In this document: piece by piece, positions 1 to 7,886 of the stretch | Layout of the letters: each line of letters starts with the position of its first letter | How positions within the stretch are numbered: the stretch's first letter is position 1 | Origin: CAYLNK01 sp964384675 | Lineage (GTDB): Bacteria > Acidobacteriota > Thermoanaerobaculia > UBA5066 | Assembly: GCA_964384675.1 (NCBI GenBank) | Contig: CAYLNK010000155.1 | Span: 1 to 14,323, forward strand | Direction of reading: 5' to 3' | DNA length: 14,323 nt | Position numbers and translations under genes: made by a program | The notes under the pieces: model-generated | What the model was told of the DNA's origin: nothing | The model's input: the letters and a program-made list of their open reading frames with translations, nothing else | Databases searched by the model: none

Positions 1-2805
1 GCCGCCGCGCTCCGCCATCCGGACCGCCGTCCGTCGCATGCGGCCCTCCCGCTCATCGGCCGCCTCGGCGAGTCGGGCAACGCGCGCGCCCTCCACGTCG
101 CCGTGGCGCGCGCCTGGGCCGCGGGCCTCGACTGGGACTGGAGCGCGTACCACGCCGCCCACGGACCGCGCGCGCGTGTTCCTCTTCCGACCTACCCGTT
201 CGAGCGGCGCCGGTGCTGGGTCGATCCCGCGCCCCGGTCCATGGCGGCAAGCGCCGAGACGGTGGCTTCGCGGACGGTGAAGAGAGGGGACACGAACCAG
301 TGGCTCCACGTCCCGGGCTGGCGCCGGGCTCCCGCGCTCCGCCGTGCCGGCGAGGCCCCCGGGCGCTGGCTCCTCTTTCTCGACGGCTCGCTTGCGGCGG
401 TCCATGCCGCGGAGGCGCTGACGCGTGCCGGGCACACGGTGATCCGCCGGGAGACCACGGGCGGCAGCTCCCCCGCCCGCGTCGTGGAGCAGCTCGCCGC
501 CGAACGCGAGCTGCCCGGCCGGGTCGTGCTCTTCGGCGTGGCTGGCGCGAACGGGCCCGGCCCGGCCGGGGGAGCGTTCGCCGACGCCATGCGCCTCGCG
601 CAGGCCCTGGCGCGTCACGGTCCCGCGGCAGGGCTCGAGCTGACCTACGTCGCGACCGGGCTCTTCGACGTGACGGGGGCCGAGAGCCTCGACCCGGACG
701 CCGCGAGCGTGCTCGGTGTCCTCCGTGCCCTGCCGCAGGAGCACCCCGGGACCAGGACCCGGGCGATCGACGTCGAGGACGGGGGCGACGCCGGCGAGGC
801 CCTGGCGACCGAGCTGGCGCACGGTGCCGAGCGGCTCCTCGCGCTCCGCGGGGGACGCCGCTGGGCTCCCGACTTCCGCCCTCTCGAGCCCGGTCCGCAC
901 GACGCCGCGCTGGTGCGGCCCGGCGGGGTGTTCCTCGTGGTCGGGGGCCTCGGAGGCGTCGGGCTCGACACGGCGGCGTTCCTCGCGCGGCGCTCTCGCG
1001 GAAGCCTCGTGCTGCTCTCCCGGCGCCAGCTCCCGGACCCCGGGACCTGGGACGCGCACCTGTCGGGGAGCGATGCCTCGCTCGCGACCCGCATCCGGGG
1101 CGTGCGACGCCTGCACGACCTCGGAGCGCGCGTCGCCGTCCTCGCCGGCGACGCCACCGACCCGGCCACGGTCCGGGGAGCGATCGCGCATGCCGAGAGC
1201 GCCTTCGGCGGCCTTCACGGCGTGGTCTGGTCGGCCGGCTCGCCGATCGTCGAGCACCCGATCCGCGACTCCGTGCGCGTCGAATGGGAGCGGCAGCTGA
1301 AGCCGAAGCGACTCGGCCTGCCGGCCCTGGAGTCGGCCCTCGGCGCTCGGTCCCTCGACTTCTGCCTGATCTCCTCCTCGCTGTCGGCCGTGCTCGGAAA
1401 GGCCGGCTTCGCCGCCTACGGTGCCGCCCACGACTTCGCGGACGCCTTCGTCGCGCGGCACAACCGCGGCCCGGGTCCGGAGTGGCGCGTCGTCGACTGG
1501 GACAACTGGATCACCTCGACAGCCGAGGCCGAGGGGATCCAGGCAGCCCCCGCGGACCTGGCGCTCACGAGCGCCGAGGCGGAGCGCGTGCTGGAACGCG
1601 TCCTCTCCGCCGGGACGCCCGTCCACCTGGTCGTCTCGACCGGGGACCTGCAGGCCCGCCTGCGCACCTGGGTGGACGCGATCGGAGATCCCGCGGCGGA
1701 CCGCCCTCCGGCTCCCGGCGCGCCGGCCGAGGCACAGGCCTCGGGGCCCGCTCATCCGCGCCCGGCGCTGGCCACGCCGTACGCCGCCCCCGTCACACCG
1801 GCGGAGAGGCTCCTCGCCGAGGTGTGGGCCGAGACGTTCGGGGTCTCCGAGGTGGGGCTCCACGACGGCTTCTTCGACCTCGGGGGCGATTCGCTCCTCT
1901 GCCTCCAGCTGGTCGCCCGCGCCGCCACGCGCGGCCTCAAGATCTCGCCGCGCGACGTCTACGACCACCAGACGATCGCGCTCCTGTCGGCCTCCCGGGC
2001 GGCCGCGCCGCAGAGCCAGGCGCTCCGCCCGTTCCACTTCGGCGATCCGGAGTCGCCGCTCTACGGGTGCCTCCACGAGCCGGCCGGGAAGAGGCGGCGT
2101 GCCGGCGTCCTGATCTGCCAGCCGCTGGCTCACGAGCACGTGCAGTTCCACAGGGCCTGCGTCCAGCTCGCCACGCGGCTCGCCGAGAGGGGCTTCCCGA
2201 CGCTCCGCTTCGACTACCACGGCTGCGGCGACTCCGGTGGCGAGACCGGGGCCGGGGGGATCGAGCGCTGGCGGGCCGACGTGGCGCTCGCCGCCGCCGA
2301 GCTGCGCCGCGCCTCGGGCGCGAACGACCTCTGTCTGGTCGGGGTACGCCTCGGCGCGAGCCTGGCGATGCTGGCGGCACAGGACGACCAGGCGGCCGGC
2401 GTCGTGCTCTGGGATCCCGTCGTCTCCGGCTCGACCTACCTCGCCGAGCTGCGGGCGCTCCAGGGCGAGGTCCGTCGTCGCTCCCACGTGAGGGTGCGGC
2501 CCACGCCCGGCGACGTCGAGGAGCTCGTGGGATTCCCGTACCCGCGGGCGCTCCGCGAGGACCTCGAGAGGCTCGACCTCGCCCGGCTCTCGAGGCGTCC
2601 GGCCCCGAGAGCGCTCGTCCTCTCGACGCGCCCGGAGCCCTCCGGAGCGATCGGCGACGTCCTCGCCCGGCTCGGGACCGAGTGGAGCGCGGAGCGTCTT
2701 CCGAACCCAGGCCTCTGGGTCTGGATGGAGGACGTCTCGCGCCAGATCGTGAGGCAGGAGGCCCTGCGCGCCGTGTCCGACTGGCTCGAGCGAGGCTTCG
2801 CGTGA
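1..2805 (+). CDS. Type I polyketide synthase, C-terminal part (post-AT linker, KR, ACP, fused alpha/beta hydrolase)
   Basis: The reading frame is open from base 1, so the N-terminus (KS and most of AT) lies outside; 934 residues are visible. Residues 1-76 are the end of an acyltransferase and its linker, ending in the hallmark LPTYPFERRRCW. Residues about 95-290 are the structural half of a ketoreductase. Residues about 305-490 are the catalytic half, with the NADPH motif GGLGGVG at 315-321 and likely K436, S460 and Y473; the usual Asn four residues after Tyr is His477. No DH or ER fits between AT and KR. An ACP spans about 597-665, with phosphopantetheine Ser631 in LGGDSL. Residues about 672-934 form an alpha/beta-hydrolase domain resembling exosortase A-associated hydrolase 2. 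Its elbow reads GVRLG (781-785), so Arg783 replaces the nucleophile. There is no canonical thioesterase. The stop overlaps the GTG of the next gene, suggesting translational coupling. Confidence 0.93.
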   Translation, partial: AAALRHPDRRPSHAALPLIGRLGESGNARALHVAVARAWAAGLDWDWSAYHAAHGPRARVPLPTYPFERRRCWVDPAPRSMAASAETVASRTVKRGDTNQWLHVPGWRRAPALRRAGEAPGRWLLFLDGSLAAVHAAEALTRAGHTVIRRETTGGSSPARVVEQLAAERELPGRVVLFGVAGANGPGPAGGAFADAMRLAQALARHGPAAGLELTYVATGLFDVTGAESLDPDAASVLGVLRALPQEHPGTRTRAIDVEDGGDAGEALATELAHGAERLLALRGGRRWAPDFRPLEPGPHDAALVRPGGVFLVVGGLGGVGLDTAAFLARRSRGSLVLLSRRQLPDPGTWDAHLSGSDASLATRIRGVRRLHDLGARVAVLAGDATDPATVRGAIAHAESAFGGLHGVVWSAGSPIVEHPIRDSVRVEWERQLKPKRLGLPALESALGARSLDFCLISSSLSAVLGKAGFAAYGAAHDFADAFVARHNRGPGPEWRVVDWDNWITSTAEAEGIQAAPADLALTSAEAERVLERVLSAGTPVHLVVSTGDLQARLRTWVDAIGDPAADRPPAPGAPAEAQASGPAHPRPALATPYAAPVTPAERLLAEVWAETFGVSEVGLHDGFFDLGGDSLLCLQLVARAATRGLKISPRDVYDHQTIALLSASRAAAPQSQALRPFHFGDPESPLYGCLHEPAGKRRRAGVLICQPLAHEHVQFHRACVQLATRLAERGFPTLRFDYHGCGDSGGETGAGGIERWRADVALAAAELRRASGANDLCLVGVRLGASLAMLAAQDDQAAGVVLWDPVVSGSTYLAELRALQGEVRRRSHVRVRPTPGDVEELVGFPYPRALREDLERLDLARLSRRPAPRALVLSTRPEPSGAIGDVLARLGTEWSAERLPNPGLWVWMEDVSRQIVRQEALRAVSDWLERGFA

Positions 2806-3707
2806 CGGAGCGCGTCCTCACGTTCGGCGCCGGCGACGCGCTCGTGGGCGTACTGACCCTCCCCCTGTCGGGACCGGTGGAGGCGCGGCCCGCCGTCGTC
2901 CTCCTGAACGCCGGGATCCTGCCGCGAGTCGGACCGAACCGGCTCTACGTCGACCTGGCGCGGCGGCTCGCCTCGCGAGGCTTCCCGGTGCTCCGTTTCG
3001 ACCTCTCGGGCGTCGGCGAGAGCCCGTCCCGGCCCGACGGACTGCCGGCGGAACGGGCCGTCGTCGAGGAGACGCGGGCCGCGCTCGACCGCCTCGAGCG
3101 CGAGCTGGGCGCGCGGCGCTTCGTCCTCGGGGGCCTCTGCGCCGGCGCCTCGGTCTCGCTCATGACCGCCCGCGAGGACGCGCGCGTGATCGGGACGATG
3201 CTGGTCAACGCGCGCGAGCACCTTCTGCCGGAGGCGCAGCACCGGGAGGCGAACCTGGACCTGTGGCGCCGCGCCAGCGCCCGCCACATGCTGCGACTCG
3301 CCACGCGCAGCTCGTTCCGCCTCCACATCGCCTGGCGCGTCGCGACGGGACAGGTCGACTACGCGCCCGCGCTGCGGTCTCTCCTCGGTGTCTTCCGCCG
3401 CGCCCCGGCGCACGCCGCCCCATCGGTGTCCGCCTCGTCGGACCGCGAGAGGCCCGACACCAGGGCTTCCCTCCGGGTGCTGACCGCCCGCGGCGTGCGC
3501 GTGCTGCACGTCTACGTCGAGGCCGACGAGGGGCTCGACTACCTCCAGACGGCGCTCGGAGAGGAGTGGCGTACCCCCCTCGGGCCCGAAGGGGACGAGG
3601 TGCGTGTGATCGAGGGCGCCAATCACCAGTTCACGACCGGCTGGAGCCGGGAGGAGCTGATCCGGACGCTCGAGGAGTGGCTGGAACGGCTCCCCGAAGG
3701 AGGATGA
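2802..3707 (+). CDS. Alpha/beta hydrolase with Cys nucleophile elbow (exosortase hydrolase-1-like)
   Basis: This is a 301-residue soluble alpha/beta-hydrolase-fold protein. I chose GTG 2802 because it overlaps the PKS stop and homology-like sequence begins at once (LTFGAGDALVGVLTLP). Visible features are the strand and turn VVLLNAGILPRVGPNR near the oxyanion region, FDLSGVGES after the second core strand, the elbow GLCAG with Cys113 in place of Ser, and a likely catalytic His275 in GANHQF. The Cys elbow and general layout recall exosortase A system-associated hydrolase 1, and the preceding fused domain recalls hydrolase 2; this is a memory-based comparison. The substrate is unknown. The position, between a PKS and MbtH, suggests a role in chain release, acyl transfer or editing of the polyketide or peptide. 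Its stop overlaps the MbtH ATG. Confidence 0.88.
   Translation: MTERVLTFGAGDALVGVLTLPLSGPVEARPAVVLLNAGILPRVGPNRLYVDLARRLASRGFPVLRFDLSGVGESPSRPDGLPAERAVVEETRAALDRLERELGARRFVLGGLCAGASVSLMTAREDARVIGTMLVNAREHLLPEAQHREANLDLWRRASARHMLRLATRSSFRLHIAWRVATGQVDYAPALRSLLGVFRRAPAHAAPSVSASSDRERPDTRASLRVLTARGVRVLHVYVEADEGLDYLQTALGEEWRTPLGPEGDEVRVIEGANHQFTTGWSREELIRTLEEWLERLPEGG
3697..3703 (+). promoter_or_regulatory. Shine-Dalgarno of the MbtH gene; decides between ATG and TTG start
   Basis: AAGGAGG is a near-perfect anti-16S match. It abuts ATG 3704 (0 bases) but is 6 bases from in-frame TTG 3710, the more usual spacing. It lies inside the last codons of the upstream hydrolase gene. Confidence 0.7.
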
Positions 3708-3928
3708 AGTTGCAGGAGCCGGATGCGGACGAGTCCGTCAGGTACGTCGTCGTCGTGAATCACGAGGAGCAGTATTCGATCTGGCCGGAGGCGCGCGAGC
3801 TCCCCCTGGGCTGGCGCGGCGCCTCCTTCGCCGGGACACGCGAGGAATGCCTGCGGCACGTGGCCGAGGTGTGGACCGACATGCGCCCGCTCAGCCTGAG
3901 GGGCGTACGAGAGCCGGCCCGAGGGTGA
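3704..3928 (+). CDS. mbtH: MbtH-like protein
   Basis: This 74-residue protein belongs to the MbtH family, small chaperone-like partners that bind NRPS adenylation domains and raise their solubility or activity. The family signature is complete: NHEEQYSIWP at 19-28, LPLGW at 33-37 and VWTDMRPLSLR at 56-66, with the three conserved Trp residues W27, W37 and W57. ATG 3704 overlaps the upstream stop as ATGA. A strong AAGGAGG lies directly against this ATG with no spacing, whereas in-frame TTG 3710 has a 6-base spacing, so the true start may be TTG 3710 (72 residues). MbtH genes sit with NRPS genes, yet the visible synthase is a PKS, so adenylation domains are expected upstream of the window or within the same assembly line. 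Confidence 0.96.
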   Translation: MKLQEPDADESVRYVVVVNHEEQYSIWPEARELPLGWRGASFAGTREECLRHVAEVWTDMRPLSLRGVREPARG

Positions 3929-4683
3929 TCGGCGAGGCTCGACCAGGAGCGTGGCTCCCCCGCCCGCGCCCCGGCCCGGCGGCGCGCGTCGCGCTCTTCT
4001 GCTTCCCTCACGCGGGCGGCGGAGCGAGCGCCTTCGCCGCGTGGCCGGCCGTTCTCTCGCCCTCCGTCGAGGTGCGGCCCGTGCAGCTGCCGGGCCGCGA
4101 GAGCCGCTTCCGCGAGCGTCCGCTCGGCCGCATGGAAGACCTGGTGGGCGCGGCGGTGCCGGCTCTCGCGGCCTCGGTCGACCGCCCGTTCGCGCTCTTC
4201 GGTCTCAGCCTCGGCGCGGCCGTCGCCTACGCGGTCGCGGCCGGGATGGAGCGCGCCGGCCTCCACCCGCTGCGGCTCCTCGTCGCCGCTCACCGCGCGC
4301 CGTCCGTGCCGCCGCGGGAGGAGGTGCGCGGGCTCCCGAGCGACGAGCTGTGGGCGTGGCTGGCCCGGCTCAACGGCACGTCGGCGGCCGTCCTCGAGGA
4401 CGGCGAGCTGCGCGATGTCCTCGAGCCGGTGATGCGCGCCGACCTCGAGCTCGACGAGACGTACCGCCCCGACCCGCCCTCGAGGCTGGCGTGCCCGATC
4501 ACCGTGCTCGGCGGCGACCGGGACGATTCCGTCACCGAGGCCGAGCTCACCGCCTGGGAGGCGCTGACGAGCGGCGGCTGCGAGCAGGTGCGCCTGCCGG
4601 GCGACCACTTCTCGCTGTACGAGCCCGCACAGCTGCCGGCCCGGATCGCGGGCGTGCTCGCCCGCGAACTCGCGCCGGCCTGA
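3925..4683 (+). CDS. Type II thioesterase (GrsT/TesA-like)
   Basis: This 252-residue discrete thioesterase is of the kind that removes mis-primed or stalled acyl groups from carrier proteins in NRPS/PKS assembly lines. GTG 3925 is chosen because it overlaps the MbtH stop (GTGA) and leads directly into the family start WLPRPRPGPAARVALFCFPHAGGG. The catalytic triad is visible: Ser95 in GLSLG (many relatives have GHSMG), Asp200 in GGDRDD and His228 in GDHFSLY. The length matches the family. It is the fourth translationally coupled gene of the cluster and probably its last, because the next gene lies on the opposite strand. It could be the releasing enzyme if the PKS-fused hydrolase is inactive, but proofreading is the usual role. 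Confidence 0.95.
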   Translation: MIGEARPGAWLPRPRPGPAARVALFCFPHAGGGASAFAAWPAVLSPSVEVRPVQLPGRESRFRERPLGRMEDLVGAAVPALAASVDRPFALFGLSLGAAVAYAVAAGMERAGLHPLRLLVAAHRAPSVPPREEVRGLPSDELWAWLARLNGTSAAVLEDGELRDVLEPVMRADLELDETYRPDPPSRLACPITVLGGDRDDSVTEAELTAWEALTSGGCEQVRLPGDHFSLYEPAQLPARIAGVLARELAPA

Positions 4684-4686
4684 GCG

Positions 4687-5685
4687 TCACGGCACCTGGC
4701 CGTTTCCGATCCGCTCCCGGATCACGCCGGCGACGACCGCATGTCCCGCCGGGCTCCAGTGCTCGCGATCGGCTGCGATCATCGCGGGTCCTCCGGCGAG
4801 CACCCGGTCCGTGACGTCGACGGCTCCGCTCGCGTCGAGGAAGCTCTTCCATCCGGAGGTCCCCATGGCGTGGCGGCGGCCCGGGTGGCGGTAGGCGAGC
4901 GTCAGGAGGTGCCCACCCCTCCGCTCGACGCTGGCTCCCATGGAGCGGAGGCATGCCACAACGACCTCGGTCCCTTTCTCGTGCGTCAGCTCCGGCGACG
5001 CCGTCAAGAGCACGTACTTGCTCCTCAGGAGCCAGTAGAGCCACGAGCGATCCATCAGACGCTCCGACGCCGGAACCTCGAACGGACGCCGGACCAGAGC
5101 GCCCTCCACGACGTCGAATCGGGGCTTGCTCCGCCCGAGCCACGGGTCGCGATCCCTCTGGACGTCGAGGAAGTCGTTCTCGTAGACGATCACGATCACG
5201 GGACCGATCGCCACGCCTGGCTGCGACTCGAGGAACCTCTCCAGCTGCAGCAGCTCCTGCTGCGTGCCGTACCCCCCGACCCCGAGGTTCACCACCCGAT
5301 ACCGCCGGTCGCGGGCGAGGCTCCACCCGAACGTCTGGTCGTCGTCGACGCCGATCCCCTGCGTGAACGAGTCCCCGACGAGGACGAGGGCGGGGACGTC
5401 CGGCGGACGCTCCCCCGGCGGGTAGCAGCGCCGGCGTCCCAGCTCGTCGGTGCTGAGGCGGAACCTCGCGCCCCCGAACACCACCGTCGTGCCCTCGAGG
5501 TCTGGCCGCGCCGCCCAGCCCGTTCCCGCGTCGCTCACGACGATGGGCCGGTGGCCGCTCAGCTGCGCCGCCACCCGCACCACGCCCTCGCCGGCGGCCA
5601 GGGTGAACGCGAGCGCTCCCAGCACGAGGAGCCCTCTACCGGCCGCGGTCCGGGCCCGCTCCCGGGGACGGGGAACAGCTTCCAT
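4687..5685 (-). CDS. Membrane-anchored SGNH/GDSL hydrolase family protein
   Basis: This 332-residue protein is read from ATG 5685. An upstream ATG at 5733 would add 16 charged residues; neither start has a strong ribosome-binding site, only AGGA about 8 bases before 5685. Residues about 18-35 form one hydrophobic segment after an Arg-rich N-terminus, so it is probably an inner-membrane anchor with the catalytic domain outside. SGNH blocks are clear: GDSFTQG (Ser106), LGVGGYGTQQE (Gly block II, about 134-144), YENDF (Asn170, block III) and ADREHWSPAGH (Asp306, His309, block V). The family includes esterases and O-acyl-transfer or deacetylation enzymes acting on carbohydrates; the substrate here cannot be read. 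It converges on the thioesterase with 3 bases between stops and is divergent from lpdA, so membership in the biosynthetic cluster is uncertain. Confidence 0.88.
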   Translation of the reverse strand: MEAVPRPRERARTAAGRGLLVLGALAFTLAAGEGVVRVAAQLSGHRPIVVSDAGTGWAARPDLEGTTVVFGGARFRLSTDELGRRRCYPPGERPPDVPALVLVGDSFTQGIGVDDDQTFGWSLARDRRYRVVNLGVGGYGTQQELLQLERFLESQPGVAIGPVIVIVYENDFLDVQRDRDPWLGRSKPRFDVVEGALVRRPFEVPASERLMDRSWLYWLLRSKYVLLTASPELTHEKGTEVVVACLRSMGASVERRGGHLLTLAYRHPGRRHAMGTSGWKSFLDASGAVDVTDRVLAGGPAMIAADREHWSPAGHAVVAGVIRERIGNGQVP

Positions 5686-5734
5686 GGATCGATCCTGCCA
5701 CGTCGGGTCGGCAGCGCCGGCACGTTCGCGCACC

Positions 5735-5740
5735 TATAAT
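5735..5740 (+). promoter_or_regulatory. Candidate sigma-70 -10 box for lpdA
   Basis: A perfect TATAAT occurs 48 bases before the lpdA GTG, in the divergent gap, and is conspicuous in such GC-rich DNA. No TTGACA-like -35 is found 16-18 bases upstream. The same AT-rich core on the other strand (TTATAG) could serve the divergent SGNH gene. Start site not determined. Confidence 0.5.
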
Positions 5741-5743
5741 CCG

Positions 5744-5775
5744 CCCGCTTCCGGGGCCTCGGCGCCCCGGGCGGG
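5744..5775 (+). promoter_or_regulatory. Hairpin in lpdA leader overlapping the ribosome-binding site
   Basis: CCGGGGC (5751-5757) pairs with GCCCCGG (5764-5770) around a 6-base loop. The stem continues, after a 2-base bulge, with CCCGC (5744-5748) against GCGGG (5771-5775). The distal arm overlaps the first Gs of the Shine-Dalgarno GGGAGGA (5773-5779), so folding could limit ribosome access, or it may simply protect the 5' end. Function is inferred. Confidence 0.4.
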
Positions 5776-5788
5776 AGGACATCCAAAA

Positions 5789-7210
<1,422 letters not shown>

Positions 7211-7216
7211 GCCGGT

Positions 7217-7251
7217 GGCCGGAGCCTGCCCGTCGGGCGTGGGCTCCGGCC
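7217..7251 (+). terminator. Hairpin after lpdA (terminator-like)
   Basis: A perfect 10-base inverted repeat, GGCCGGAGCC (7217-7226) and GGCTCCGGCC (7242-7251), begins 7 bases after the lpdA stop. Its 15-base loop contains a second small inverted repeat (GCCC/GGGC). It is followed by CCTCCTCC rather than a T tract, so it may end or slow transcription without being a classical intrinsic terminator, or it may protect the 3' end. Confidence 0.55.
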
Positions 7252-7264
7252 CCTCCTCCTCCTG

Positions 7265-7843
7265 ATGCTCGAACCGGCCCCCTTCCGGCTCGTCCTCGGC
7301 GGCGTCGGCCTGCTCCTGACGTTCTTCGGCTACTCGACGCTTCGCTTCGGGCTGACCCTCACCGCGTTCGCCGCCGGCGCGACGGCTGGTCTGCCGTTCC
7401 TGGAGCGGATCCCGCCCGACCCGGCGTGGCTCCGCCCGGTGGTGCTCGCCGCCCTCGGGCTGGTGGCGGCCGTCCTTCTCCTCGCCGCCTGGCGTATCGG
7501 CGTGGCCGTCCTGGCGATGGTGCTCCTCGTCTCGCTCGCCCTCCGGTTCCCGGCGCTCCTGCCGTCCGACCCGGCCCCGAGGCTCCTCGTCCTCGTGGCC
7601 GTGGCGGCGGCGGGAGCCGTGCTGTCCCGCACCCTCGAACGCCTCGCGCTGACGGCCGCCACGGCCGCCTACGGCGCCCTGCTCCTCTTCGCCGCGCTCG
7701 CCGGGAGCGCCGCGCGCCTGCCGGACCGGACGGGGCTCGAGCCCGGGTCGCGGACGTTCTGGCTCTGGGCGGCGCTCGCGGCGTGCGGGTTCCTCGTGCA
7801 GAACGCGCGGCTCGGCCGCCGGAAGGGCTCGCCCCCCATCTGA
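7265..7843 (+). CDS. Small polytopic membrane protein, DUF4203/TMEM198-like (tentative)
   Basis: This 192-residue protein is almost wholly hydrophobic. Successive segments about 8-23, 28-45, 57-77, 79-93, 106-121, 125-148 and 166-180 suggest six or seven membrane helices, ending in a basic tail (NARLGRRKG) expected to be cytoplasmic. The opening, with LVLGGVGLLLTFFGYSTLRFGL then AFAAGATAG, resembles the glycine-rich helix pairs of DUF4203/TMEM198-type proteins, but this is weak similarity from memory. ATG 7265 has no purine-rich ribosome-binding site; it is preceded by a pyrimidine tract. The frame is open back to the lpdA stop, so a non-ATG start upstream cannot be excluded. It lies between lpdA and the hydrogenase operon with no obvious link to either. 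Function unknown. Confidence 0.7.
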   Translation: MLEPAPFRLVLGGVGLLLTFFGYSTLRFGLTLTAFAAGATAGLPFLERIPPDPAWLRPVVLAALGLVAAVLLLAAWRIGVAVLAMVLLVSLALRFPALLPSDPAPRLLVLVAVAAAGAVLSRTLERLALTAATAAYGALLLFAALAGSAARLPDRTGLEPGSRTFWLWAALAACGFLVQNARLGRRKGSPPI

Positions 7844-7869
7844 GCCGCCCGGTTCGCGCGGAGCCCGCG

Positions 7870-7886
7870 TGTAGTCCACCCGCATC
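7870..7886 (+). promoter_or_regulatory. Possible -10 box / short leader before the hydrogenase operon
   Basis: TGTAGT at 7870-7875 is a 4 of 6 match to TATAAT, placed about 11 bases before ATG 7887, and no ribosome-binding site is present. This would fit a nearly leaderless transcript. Weak evidence; the promoter could instead lie inside the upstream membrane-protein gene. Confidence 0.2.

Noticed and set aside
213..2801. Long open frame in frame 3 running through the PKS into the second hydrolase
   Set aside because: The translated sequence before 2802 is an Arg/Ala/Pro-rich shadow of the PKS; only the part from GTG 2802 has protein-like composition and motifs.
2802..2805. Possible frameshift splitting one PKS-hydrolase fusion into two genes
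   Set aside because: The GTGA overlap is the same coupling used at other junctions here, and each side is a complete hydrolase domain, so two genes are more likely.
5450..5788. N-terminal extension of lpdA from an upstream ATG
   Set aside because: It would run through the divergent gap, promoter and hairpin and into the SGNH gene; GTG 5789 has a well-placed ribosome-binding site and starts at the family N-terminus.
7251..7262. CCT repeat as a microsatellite or phase-variation tract
   Set aside because: Only about three to four units and upstream of the coding region; too short to claim slippage.
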